Of a stretch of DNA of 17,416 nucleotides, positions 8,569 to 15,373 are shown in pieces. Position 1 is the first letter of the stretch. Each line of letters opens with the position of its first letter. The notes beneath the pieces are model-generated. The model ran no database searches, was not told where the DNA came from, and worked only from the letters and a program-made list of their open reading frames with translations. The translations under genes were made by a program, and so were the position numbers. The DNA comes from CAVZRC01 sp052148775 (GTDB taxonomy: Bacteria > Planctomycetota > Planctomycetia > Isosphaerales > Isosphaeraceae), in assembly GCA_052148775.1 (NCBI GenBank), contig JBKQHM010000080.1, forward strand, positions 1-17,416, in the 5' to 3' direction.

Positions 8569-9700
8569 AGATCTCCGCGCTCGCGCCATCGAGGCCGTAC
8601 GTGCCCATTGGATGACGCCCCGCCCGAGCGAAAACCTCGGGCCGCCGCCCGCCGCCCTTGCCGATCGGCTGGCCCGCGCGGTGCTCGAGGCCATGTTGGC
8701 GCGCCCGTTCCGGGTCGGCGTGCGCCCGGGCCCAGCGATCCACGACCAGTTGCTCCGCAAAGTGCGGTGGTCGGTGGACCGGGGCCGGCCCATCCGGATT
8801 ACTCTGGGTTTCGGGCCGATGAAGAACCCGAACGGCGCGGCCGTCAGTCGTGCCGACTGGGCCGAGTTCTTCGCGCTCTGCCACCTGATCGCCTGGCACA
8901 ACAAAGTCCAGGCGGTCTACTCGCCAGGGCTGGCCATCCGCATCGTCTTCGACGACTCCACGCTGATCATGGCCAACCGTGCCAACCGCGGCCAGATCGA
9001 CTCGTACATCGCCTCGATCCGCGCGCTAATCGGCGCGCTGGGGTTCGAGCGGGTCTTGCTGCCCCCGATGCGGCAGTCTTCGTTCGCCTGGCTCTTTCAC
9101 CTGGGTATCTATGCCCTGGCGAGGTGGCGGGTCGGCCGTTGGGAGCGCAATCCCGCTCACTTCGACCAGATCGAGCAGATGACTCAGGCCGCCCGCCGCA
9201 ACCTGGCACTCCCCCCCGGGCTCGATCCGAAGCAGCAGGACCGGCACGTTGCGCAGGCTGCTCATCGCTACCGAATCTACTGGGAGGCGCTCCAGCTCAG
9301 CCACCTGTCGCGCGGCCGACGGCGGCTGGTCGCGATGTATATGGACGGATCGCAGCACCACATTTGCCAGGCGGTGGCCCTGCACCTGACCACGCTGGAT
9401 AAGGGGCAGATCACCCAGCCCTGGCAGGGGGAGGGGGCACTGCGGGACAACGGCCACGGCCGGCTGGAACCCTATGTGCTAACGACAGGCCGCCGCGAGC
9501 GGTCGGTCGTGCGGACGGTCTCCGGCCTGGACCTGATCCCTTTGCCCGGTTTCGATCGGATCGCCGTGACCTGGTCCAACGTGCCCTCGCCGACCGAGTT
9601 CGACGATCGCCCCTCGGGGGCGCTCTCCGAAAGCTCACTCCTCGCGGGACCCAAGCGGGTCCTGAACACGCTTCGAGCTCCTTCGCCAATAGAGGGCTGA
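8546..9700 (+). CDS. Divergent DIT1/PvcA-like protein (possible isocyanide synthase)
   Basis: A 384-residue protein with no instantly obvious family. Residues 77-165 match, in order and spacing, the layout I recall for PvcA-type L-amino-acid isocyanide synthases (DIT1_PvcA family): VDRGRPIRITLGF, then PMKNPN (91-96), ADWAEFFALCHL, VQAVYSPGLAIRIVFDD (121-137) and a SYIASIRALIGAL helix. Further along, QAAHRYRIYWEALQ, AMYMDGSQ and TQPWQGEG (290-297) sit where PvcA has its Arg/Tyr-rich helix, a LSIHPQ-like strand and TPWH. PvcA enzymes condense an amino acid nitrogen with ribulose 5-phosphate to make a vinyl isocyanide. The resemblance is remembered, not computed, and the usual partner (a PvcB/IsnB Fe/2-oxoglutarate oxygenase) is absent from the window. 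The start is well supported by GGAGGA (8532-8537). It overlaps the SDR gene by 23 bp. Confidence 0.5.
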   Translation: MIIRSPDEDLRARAIEAVRAHWMTPRPSENLGPPPAALADRLARAVLEAMLARPFRVGVRPGPAIHDQLLRKVRWSVDRGRPIRITLGFGPMKNPNGAAVSRADWAEFFALCHLIAWHNKVQAVYSPGLAIRIVFDDSTLIMANRANRGQIDSYIASIRALIGALGFERVLLPPMRQSSFAWLFHLGIYALARWRVGRWERNPAHFDQIEQMTQAARRNLALPPGLDPKQQDRHVAQAAHRYRIYWEALQLSHLSRGRRRLVAMYMDGSQHHICQAVALHLTTLDKGQITQPWQGEGALRDNGHGRLEPYVLTTGRRERSVVRTVSGLDLIPLPGFDRIAVTWSNVPSPTEFDDRPSGALSESSLLAGPKRVLNTLRAPSPIEG

Positions 9701-9733
9701 TCCGAATCCGTCTACGTTCATTCGAACATGTAG

Positions 9734-10963
9734 TTATTCGCCTGGCAAAACCTGCTGAGCCGCCCCGCACGAACGGGCCTGGCGGTCGTCGGCCTCTCGA
9801 TCCCGATCCTCGGGGTCATCGGCCTGTTCAGCCTCTCGGCCGGCATCCGCAACCTGGCGCGCGACACGCTCGGCCAGGTCGAGGGGCTGATGGTCCTGCG
9901 CGAAAACGTTCCGCTCGCGATCCTCAGCGACCTCCCGGTCGAGCTGGTTCACACGATCCGGCAGATCCCCGACGTGCGGGTGGTCGCCTCGGAGGTCTGG
10001 AAGATCGCCCCGTCGATTGAGGGCCGCAGTCTGTTCGCCCGATCGTCCGCGAACCTGCTCTCCCGGAAGAACGAGCAGCGAGTTGAGGGGCTCCTGAGCT
10101 CGACCGCGATCGAGGGCCAGGACCTCGTCGAGCACGCGAAGTTGAAACGCCGGGTCTTCAAGGATCACCTGCTGCCTCGGGATCGCGGCGGGGGGCGATT
10201 CCTGACGCTCGCCGACCGGGGCCAGCGGAACATCGTCATCAGCACCAAGATCGCCCGGGAAAACCCCACTGCCGACGGCCGGCCGAGGAAGGTGGGAGAC
10301 TCGCTCCGGATCGGCGATTGGCCATTCACCATCGTGGGCGTGTACGAAACCGGCTCGATCGTCCTGGACGTGACGATCGTCATGGACATCGCCACGGCCC
10401 GAGGCCTGCTCGACGTCAAGGAGGAGACGGTCTCGTGCTTCCTGGTCGAGCCAACCGACCTGGCCCACCTCGACTCGGTCCAGGCGGCCATCCAGGCGCG
10501 GGTCCCCGAGGTGGACGCCCGGACGACCTCCGAGTTCAACATGAACTTCGGCCGGATCATGGGGGACCTCGACGTGTTCCTCTTCCTGATCGTCAACCTC
10601 GCCCTGGTGGTCGGGTGCGTGGGGATCCTGAACACGATGCTGATGAGCACGTCCGAGCGGTTCCTCGAGTTCGGCGTCCTGCGCGCCAACGGCTGGACCC
10701 GGCGGGAGGTCCTCGCCCTGGTGACGCTCGAGAGCGCCCACGTCGGCCTGCTGTCGGGACTGCTCGGCGGCACCATGTCCGTCGCCTCGGCCCTGGTGGC
10801 CAACCAGTTCCTCAGAGGCGGCCTGAGTCTGGCCGTCACCCCCCGCCTCCTCGGGCTGGGCCTCGCCCTGGCGCTGGTCATGGGTTGTCTTGGCGGCCTC
10901 TACCCGGCCTGGCGGGCCTCCCGCCTCAAGCCGATGGATGCCATCCGGCAGGGGGCCCGGTGA
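9734..10963 (+). CDS. MacB/FtsX-type ABC transporter permease, start disrupted
   Basis: The open frame gives about 409 residues. It contains a first membrane helix near 15-37 (TGLAVVGLSIPILGVIGLF), a large extracytoplasmic domain, and three C-terminal helices near 281-303, 329-356 and 373-392. It ends in the FtsX/MacB signature PAWRASRLKPMDAIRQGAR, so it is the membrane half of a MacB/LolCE-like exporter. The 5' end is odd. The in-frame codons are ATG (9728-9730), TAG (9731-9733), TTA, TTC, GCC, TGG, so the natural N-terminus LFAWQNLLSRPART is cut off from its ATG by a stop at codon 2. No other ATG/GTG/TTG precedes the Met at 9890 (residue 53), which would lose helix 1. The gene may be inactivated, start at a CTG (9752 or 9755), or carry a sequencing error. 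The ATPase follows directly. Confidence 0.8.
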   Translation, partial: LFAWQNLLSRPARTGLAVVGLSIPILGVIGLFSLSAGIRNLARDTLGQVEGLMVLRENVPLAILSDLPVELVHTIRQIPDVRVVASEVWKIAPSIEGRSLFARSSANLLSRKNEQRVEGLLSSTAIEGQDLVEHAKLKRRVFKDHLLPRDRGGGRFLTLADRGQRNIVISTKIARENPTADGRPRKVGDSLRIGDWPFTIVGVYETGSIVLDVTIVMDIATARGLLDVKEETVSCFLVEPTDLAHLDSVQAAIQARVPEVDARTTSEFNMNFGRIMGDLDVFLFLIVNLALVVGCVGILNTMLMSTSERFLEFGVLRANGWTRREVLALVTLESAHVGLLSGLLGGTMSVASALVANQFLRGGLSLAVTPRLLGLGLALALVMGCLGGLYPAWRASRLKPMDAIRQGAR

Positions 10964-11010
10964 GACCACGGCCGAACTGCCCGAACCCGGCGCCCCTCGC
11001 GGAGTCGTAC

Positions 11011-11754
11011 ATGATCCAGGCCCACGACGTGTGCAAGACGTTCCCGAGCGGAGACGAGCAGGTCGAGGCCCTGCGCGGCGTCAGCTTCCGGATCCGCGCC
11101 GGTTCCTCCGCCTTCATCGTCGGCCCCTCGGGGTCGGGCAAGAGTACCCTGCTGTACATCCTCGGCACGCTCGAAGAGCCGACATCGGGGACCATCCACA
11201 TCGACGGCCAGGAGGTCACCGCTTTGAGCGAAGTGGAGCAGGACCGCCTTCGACGCGATCGGCTCGGCTTCGTCTTCCAGTCATTCAACCTGATCGGGAC
11301 TCTCTCGGCCGTCGACAACGTCCTCCTGCCCTACCTGGCGCACGGCCGCCCGCGCGAGCTCAGGCGGAAGGCGATCGACCTGCTGGGCCGCATGGGCCTG
11401 GGCAATCGCCTGCGTCACCGCCCGCACCAGCTCTCCGGCGGCCAGCAGCAGAGGGTGGCGATCGCGCGGGCCCTGATCAAGGACCCGGGCCTCATCCTGG
11501 CGGATGAGCCGACCGGCGAGCTGGACTCGAAAGGCGGCGACGAGATCTTCGCGATCCTCCGGGAGTACCAGGCCGAGCGGCGGAGCACCCTGGTGGTCGT
11601 CACCCACGCCCGCCGCCTCATCGACGCCGGCGACCAGGTCCTCGAGTTGGAAGATGGACGTCTCCGCGAGGACGAGGGCACGGACGTCACCTCGGGGATC
11701 GCGCACGCCCGAGACTTTGTCAGCGGAGGTTCCCTTGAGAGTCCTCCTGAGTGA
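11011..11754 (+). CDS. ABC transporter ATP-binding protein (MacB/LolD type)
   Basis: A 247-residue ABC ATPase that would power the adjacent MacB-like permease at the inner membrane. Motifs are Walker A GPSGSGKST (38-46), Q-loop Gln90 in FVFQSFNL, signature LSGGQQQRVAIARAL (from 141), Walker B with Glu166 in ILADEPTGELD, and H-loop His199 in VVVTHA. These and the FNLI segment after the Q-loop are typical of the LolD/MacB subfamily. The start at 11011 (MIQAHDVCKTF) suits the family and has GGAG at 11001-11004. An in-frame GTG at 10960 overlapping the permease stop (GTGA) would add 17 Pro-rich residues and is a possible coupled start. All catalytic motifs are intact. The 3' end overlaps the ATP-grasp gene by 20 bp. 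Confidence 0.94.
   Translation: MIQAHDVCKTFPSGDEQVEALRGVSFRIRAGSSAFIVGPSGSGKSTLLYILGTLEEPTSGTIHIDGQEVTALSEVEQDRLRRDRLGFVFQSFNLIGTLSAVDNVLLPYLAHGRPRELRRKAIDLLGRMGLGNRLRHRPHQLSGGQQQRVAIARALIKDPGLILADEPTGELDSKGGDEIFAILREYQAERRSTLVVVTHARRLIDAGDQVLELEDGRLREDEGTDVTSGIAHARDFVSGGSLESPPE
11725..11729 (+). promoter_or_regulatory. Ribosome binding site deciding a TTG start
   Basis: GGAGG lies five bases before TTG 11735, inside the 3' end of the ABC ATPase gene. It supports TTG as the initiation codon of the ATP-grasp gene, giving the natural N-terminus (M)RVLLSEGSSLSARQ. The far upstream ATG at 11504 in the same frame lies wholly within the ATPase coding region and is unlikely. Confidence 0.7.
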
Positions 11755-12997
11755 AGGGTCCAGCCTCTCAGCCCGTCAGGCGATTTCGTCCCTGGGGCCG
11801 ACCGGCGCCCGCATCGAGGTCTGCGACCCCGACCCGCTCTGCCTGGGGCGGTTCAGCCGCTTCGTCCGGGCCTGGCATCGCTGCCCCCGCTGGAACGTCG
11901 ACCCGGTCGGCTACCTCCAGTTCCTGGCCGATCGGCTGGCCGCCGATCGGTACGACGTCCTGCTCGCGGTCCACGATCAGGCCTTCCTGCTGGCCCGGTT
12001 CCGCGACGACCTGGGCCACCGAGTCGGGCTGGCGCTGCCGGACTTTGCGGCCCTCGAGCGGCTCCAGAGCAAGGCGGAATTCCTGCGGGTGCTGGACGAG
12101 CTGGACCTGCCCCACCCGCCGACCGCGCTGGTCCGAAGCCGCCGCGAGCTGGAAGCGGCCGGCAGGCTCCCTTGCTACATCAAGCTGGCGTACAGCACGG
12201 CGGGTTGCGGCGTCTGGCGGGTGAGCGACCGGGACGAGATGCCGGTAGTGGCCGATCGGCTGGAAGCGGCCGGGCTACTCGACGGCCGCTCCGAGGTCTT
12301 GGTCCAGCAGCCGGCCCCGGGGGTGCTCCGGATGATCGAGGCGGTCTACCAGCGCGGGCGGCTGGTCGGCGCGCACTGCGCTCAGGCCCGCGCCCAGGGA
12401 GTCGGCGGCAGCGCCTGGGCTCGCGAGAGCGTCCTGGATCCGCTGGTGCTCGAGCACCTGGCCGCCCTCGGCTCCCATCTGGACTGGCACGGCGGGCTCT
12501 GCATGGACTACCTTCACGACCCGGAGACCGGCACGCCCTCCTACATCGACGCCAATCCCCGACCGGGTGAGACCCTCAACGCGACCTTGAGCGGGCTCAA
12601 CCTCTCCCAGCTCCTGGTCCAGGTCTCGCTTGATCAGGATGTCCCGCCCCCCCCAACCCTCCGCTCTGGTGTGCGGACCCACACCTTCGTCATGAGCCTG
12701 ATGGCCCTCGCTCACGACGGTGCCCCGCGCCGACGCCTCCTGGCCGAGCTGCGTCGGGCCTGGGCTCACCGCGCGCCCTACGATGCCAGCCAGGACGAAA
12801 TCACTCGGCCCCGCGAGGACCCTCCGAGCCTGATCCCCGCCGTTTACCTGACCCTGCGCCTGCTCCTGAACCCCTCCGCCGCCCGACGCATCGTCGCCCG
12901 CACGGTGGACAACTACGCGTTGTCCGAGGCCGCCGTGCAGATCATCCGCCGGATCCCCGCCGATGTCCTGGCCCCTCGAAGCATGGTGAACCGATAA
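11735..12997 (+). CDS. ATP-grasp family ligase of unknown substrate
   Basis: A 420-residue ATP-grasp protein. Such enzymes activate a carboxylate as acyl phosphate and join it to an amine or thiol. The layout is an N-terminal preATP-grasp fold (RVLLSEGSSLSARQAISSLG), the ATP-grasp body with PCYIKLAYSTAGCGVWRV (Lys150 and a small-residue loop as nucleotide contacts), and the metal-binding end with Asp258 in CMDYLHD and YIDANPRPGETLN (Asp272, Asn274, Arg276). The start codon is TTG, chosen from the GGAGG five bases upstream and the family-like N-terminus. It overlaps the ABC ATPase gene by 20 bp, so it is translated with the exporter. The substrate cannot be told; in this setting it could be peptide-like ligation to the cluster product. 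The C-terminal 90 residues (helical, Leu/Arg-rich) have no assigned role. Confidence 0.8.
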   Translation: MRVLLSEGSSLSARQAISSLGPTGARIEVCDPDPLCLGRFSRFVRAWHRCPRWNVDPVGYLQFLADRLAADRYDVLLAVHDQAFLLARFRDDLGHRVGLALPDFAALERLQSKAEFLRVLDELDLPHPPTALVRSRRELEAAGRLPCYIKLAYSTAGCGVWRVSDRDEMPVVADRLEAAGLLDGRSEVLVQQPAPGVLRMIEAVYQRGRLVGAHCAQARAQGVGGSAWARESVLDPLVLEHLAALGSHLDWHGGLCMDYLHDPETGTPSYIDANPRPGETLNATLSGLNLSQLLVQVSLDQDVPPPPTLRSGVRTHTFVMSLMALAHDGAPRRRLLAELRRAWAHRAPYDASQDEITRPREDPPSLIPAVYLTLRLLLNPSAARRIVARTVDNYALSEAAVQIIRRIPADVLAPRSMVNR

Positions 12998-13100
12998 TGG
13001 TCGGTTGATGGGTTCTCGTGCGGCGTGGGAACCCCTCCCCTCCGGCCAAGGACGGGTAGCGACCCGATCTGTGCAATCACCGTAAGCCGCGGAGACATCA

Positions 13101-13553
13101 ATGTTCTGGGTGCGAACGGCTCACTTCACATTCCTTATCGCGGGGACTTTGCTGGTCTTCATCCCTGTCTCCGTGCTCTCCAACGGCGTCGGGCCGTCCG
13201 TGAACTTCGGCTCGGCTCGCTGGGCGGGATTTCCGCTGCTCGTGCTCGCGTGGGTCACCATTGCGTGTGCTACGTGGAGTCCGTCCGCCGAGGCCGAGGT
13301 ATCCCGGCTCCCTACGACCCACCGCGCGAACTGGTCGCTTCGGGCCTCTACCGCCTCGTTCGCCGCCCGCAGTATCTGGGGGTGCTCCTCTTGGCGGTCG
13401 TTGAGGCGCTATCGGCCGAGGCGGCGGTGTTCCTTGGCTACGCAGTCGTCTTGGCGATTGCTGATCACCTCTTCGAAAGGTATTATGAAGGTCCGGCTCT
13501 TCGGAGATGCGTACGCCCGGTATCGGAAATCAGTCCCGCGGTGGCCAGCCTAA
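13101..13553 (+). pseudogene. Isoprenylcysteine carboxyl methyltransferase-like pseudogene (two frame changes)
   Basis: The reading switches frame twice. ATG 13101 starts a membrane protein (MFWVRTAHFTFLIAGTLLVF, then FPLLVLAWVTIAC) that loses homology at about 13262-13270. The next frame continues with YVESVRRGRGIPAPYDPP, ELVASGLYRLVRRPQYLGVLLL and a third hydrophobic stretch, which are ICMT/phospholipid methyltransferase hallmarks. From about 13497 the original frame resumes with LFGDAYARYRKSVPRWPA, the typical C-terminus, ending at the TAA at 13551-13553. A few codons appear missing at the second junction. An intact protein would be about 150 residues with three to four membrane helices, methylating a lipid or a small substrate with S-adenosylmethionine. 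Two independent indels make a real pseudogene more likely than sequencing error, though error is not excluded. Confidence 0.7.
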
Positions 13554-13626
13554 GTGGTTGCTGAAGCCGACCTTGCTTCACGTGGCCTTTGAGCTTGGTC
13601 GGCAGCCGGCGGGGATGCAAGGATGC

Positions 13627-14343
13627 ATGATATCATTCATAATCCCGGCTTATAATGAGGAATTGGTCCTGGGCCGCACGCTGTGCGCGTTGGACGACGT
13701 GGCTCGGGCGTCGGGGGAAGCTTTCGAGGTCGTGGTTGTGGACGACGCGTCCACCGACCACACCGCTGACGTCGCGCGGCAGCACGGCGCCCGGGTTGTG
13801 TCCGTGAATCACCGCCAGATTGCCGCCACGCGTAACGCCGGGGAGAGAGAATCCGTCGGCGAAATGATGATCTTCGTCGACGCCGATACGGTGGTCTCCG
13901 GGTCTGCGGTCCGTGCGGCGGTCGAGGCAATGCGTGCGGGCGCCGTGGGCGGCGGGTGTGCCTATCGCTACGACGGTCGCGTCTCCTTCTACGGCCGCCT
14001 CCTGGAATCCCTGGCGGTACACCTCTTCCGCGTCTTGGGCCTGGCGAACGGCTGCTTCCTCTTCTGCACCCGCGAGGCATTCCACTCGGCGGGAGGCTTC
14101 GACGAGGGTTTGTTCTGTGCGGAGGAGGTCGCGATGAGTCGAGCTCTCCGCCGGCGAGGGCGGTTCGTTGTACTCCGCGAATCCGTGACGACATCGGGGC
14201 GAAAGCTGCGCGCGTACTCGTCCTGGGAAGTCACGAGCCTGTTGGCGCGACTGGCCCTCAACTGGCGGAAGTCCGTACGGCAGCGGAGGGGCCTGGAGCT
14301 CTGGTACGGCGAGCGGCGATCAGACCCGGAGTCGATCGCCTAA
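13627..14343 (+). CDS. Family 2 glycosyltransferase
   Basis: A 238-residue GT-A fold glycosyltransferase. MISFIIPAYNEEL opens the protein, EVVVVDDASTDHT (34-46) binds the nucleotide sugar, RNAGERES follows, and IFVDADT carries the DxD metal motif (Asp85, Asp87). GGGCAYRYDG and NGCFLFCTREAFHSAGGFDEGLFCAEEVAMS make up the acceptor-side half, with the family E-D/E catalytic region. It has no strong membrane anchor, only a mildly hydrophobic LESLAVHLFRVLGLA. The start at 13627 is chosen because the fold begins immediately; ATG 13615 is four codons earlier, and the frame opens upstream at 13507 inside the pseudogene. The Shine-Dalgarno sequences are poor for both starts. Donor and acceptor are unknown. 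It follows the decayed methyltransferase and precedes 1 kb without an intact gene. Confidence 0.9.
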   Translation: MISFIIPAYNEELVLGRTLCALDDVARASGEAFEVVVVDDASTDHTADVARQHGARVVSVNHRQIAATRNAGERESVGEMMIFVDADTVVSGSAVRAAVEAMRAGAVGGGCAYRYDGRVSFYGRLLESLAVHLFRVLGLANGCFLFCTREAFHSAGGFDEGLFCAEEVAMSRALRRRGRFVVLRESVTTSGRKLRAYSSWEVTSLLARLALNWRKSVRQRRGLELWYGERRSDPESIA

Positions 14344-14524
14344 CCATTCTACGCCCATTTCCGCAGGGGTGAAATCGACTGACATTCCGATCGGCCTGCA
14401 CCGAGATCTGAAGGGGATCGCCCCGGTCGTTGTCAGTTCCTTTCTCGCTCTCTGTTCCGTCGTATGTCCGGTACAGAGCCGGCGAGGTCGTGATGACAGG
14501 GGCGATTCTCCCGCGATTTCGCCG

Positions 14525-14544
14525 CGATCGCCTTCGATCGCCTT
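14525..14544. repeat. 10-bp tandem repeat
   Basis: CGATCGCCTT occurs twice back to back with no mismatch. Each unit contains the palindrome CGATCG, and CGCGATCG-like matches surround it. Significance unknown. Confidence 0.8.
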
Positions 14545-14768
14545 TTCCGCACATCTATCGGAACTTCCTGGTGACAGAGGACTTGCGGCAAACCGGTTTT
14601 TCACGTTTGGACGCGCAAATTGGCACCGATATCACAATTGCCACAAGGACTTGCGTCGATAAATTCGCGCGAGATGTGCGGAAAGTGGGTTCGATCGACC
14701 GGCGGCCGCGAGTAACCTGGCCCCTCGGCTCGTCTCAGAAAAACGACTGATAACCCGAGGGAACACCG

Positions 14769-14861
14769 GTGGTGGACGACACCCCATACCGGGAGTTCTT
14801 CGCCCGGCCCACGCAGCCGTATCCCGGACCGCGCGCAAGTGCTGGCGGAGCCGATCAATAA
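14769..14861 (+). pseudogene. Transposase N-terminal remnant (planctomycetal type)
   Basis: A 30-codon frame from GTG 14769 reads VVDDTPYREFFARPTQPY, then Pro/Gly/Ala-rich residues to a TAA. The EFFARPT core resembles the first residues of a helix-turn-helix transposase family that I remember as common in planctomycete genomes. The expected continuation (YEALRA...) is absent, so homology is broken after about 18 codons. No terminal inverted repeats were found. Identification is from memory and tentative. Confidence 0.35.
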
Positions 14862-14999
14862 CTAATCTCGACCCTGATCCGGGCGCTGGACGGATTGATC
14901 CGCGACCTGGGCCCGGCCGGCACCTCCCGCCTCCATCTTGACGATGGGATCCTTGCCGATCATCCCGAGATCCTGGTCGTCCTGGATCGTTACTTCTGA
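14862..14999 (+). pseudogene. Orphan C-terminal-like coding scrap
   Basis: Immediately after the transposase-like scrap, an open frame without a start codon reads LISTLIRALDGLIRDLGPAG, then LHLDDGILADHPEILVVLDRYF and a TGA. It looks like the tail of a helical protein rather than noise, but I cannot name a family. It may be the 3' end of the same interrupted element after an internal deletion. Confidence 0.3.
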
Positions 15000-15123
15000 A
15001 AGGGTTCCACAGGACATCGCCGGCCCTGGCGACCACACGCCAACCGCTGGAACCGTGGTGTGGAACCCCGTTGGGGTACGACCCAGACAACGACATCGTC
15101 TTCCCAGGGTGTGCTCCGCGACG

Positions 15124-15142
15124 ATCTGGATCCGATCCAGAT
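15124..15142. repeat. Perfect 9-bp inverted repeat
   Basis: ATCTGGATC and GATCCAGAT flank a single C at 15133, a perfect dyad of 19 bp. It lies about 230 bp upstream of the MlaE-type gene, in non-coding sequence. The size and near-zero loop suit a dimeric regulator's operator better than an RNA hairpin, but no function can be shown. Confidence 0.75.
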
Positions 15143-15373
15143 TGGGGGGTGTCGCCGAGTTAACCGACGTCCCGGGGTGGATACGATCCAATCGTGCCAT
15201 TCTGGGATGGTCAGAGTCAAAGGTCCGATGGTTGGCATTGGCCGATGGCCACGGATCCTGCGGATTCGGGTCATGATTGCCTGCGGAGAGTGCGAGATTC
15301 TGAAGCCGCGCGAATCGTGGGTGCCATGCTGTCAACTGGGGCTCGAGCCCCACGAAAAGCCTCTGGAGAACGC

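Larger units (their letters stand above)
14344..15373. other. 1-kb stretch without an intact gene
   Basis: Several short open frames exist on both strands, but none has a family motif or a convincing start. What I can point to is a 10-bp tandem repeat at 14525-14544, a transposase-like N-terminal scrap at 14769-14861, a short tail-like frame at 14862-14999, and a perfect palindrome at 15124-15142. The part from about 15030 to 15145 has the feel of a dispersed, structured repeat (GGAACCCCG facing TTGGGGT), but no second copy lies in this window. It may include the promoter of the MlaE-type gene that follows. Confidence 0.6.

Noticed and set aside
9734..10969. 411-codon minus-strand frame opposite the permease
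   Set aside because: Asp/Glu/Gln/Arg-rich low-complexity translation with no motifs, while the plus strand shows a clear MacB-like permease.
10318..11010. Long 5' extension of the ABC ATPase frame
   Set aside because: It runs through the permease gene in another frame and gives Pro/Arg/Gly-rich noise; the ATPase fold begins at 11011.
11504..11734. ATG 11504 as start of the ATP-grasp gene
   Set aside because: The 77 extra codons are the ABC ATPase gene read in the wrong frame; TTG 11735 has a strong RBS and the natural N-terminus.
14369..14750. Short plus- and minus-strand frames after the glycosyltransferase
   Set aside because: Overlapping frames of similar length in several registers, no RBS and no motif, with weak third-position bias.
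15194..15373. Upstream extension of the mlaE frame
   Set aside because: The added residues have no resemblance to MlaE proteins, and ATG 15374 has a good RBS.
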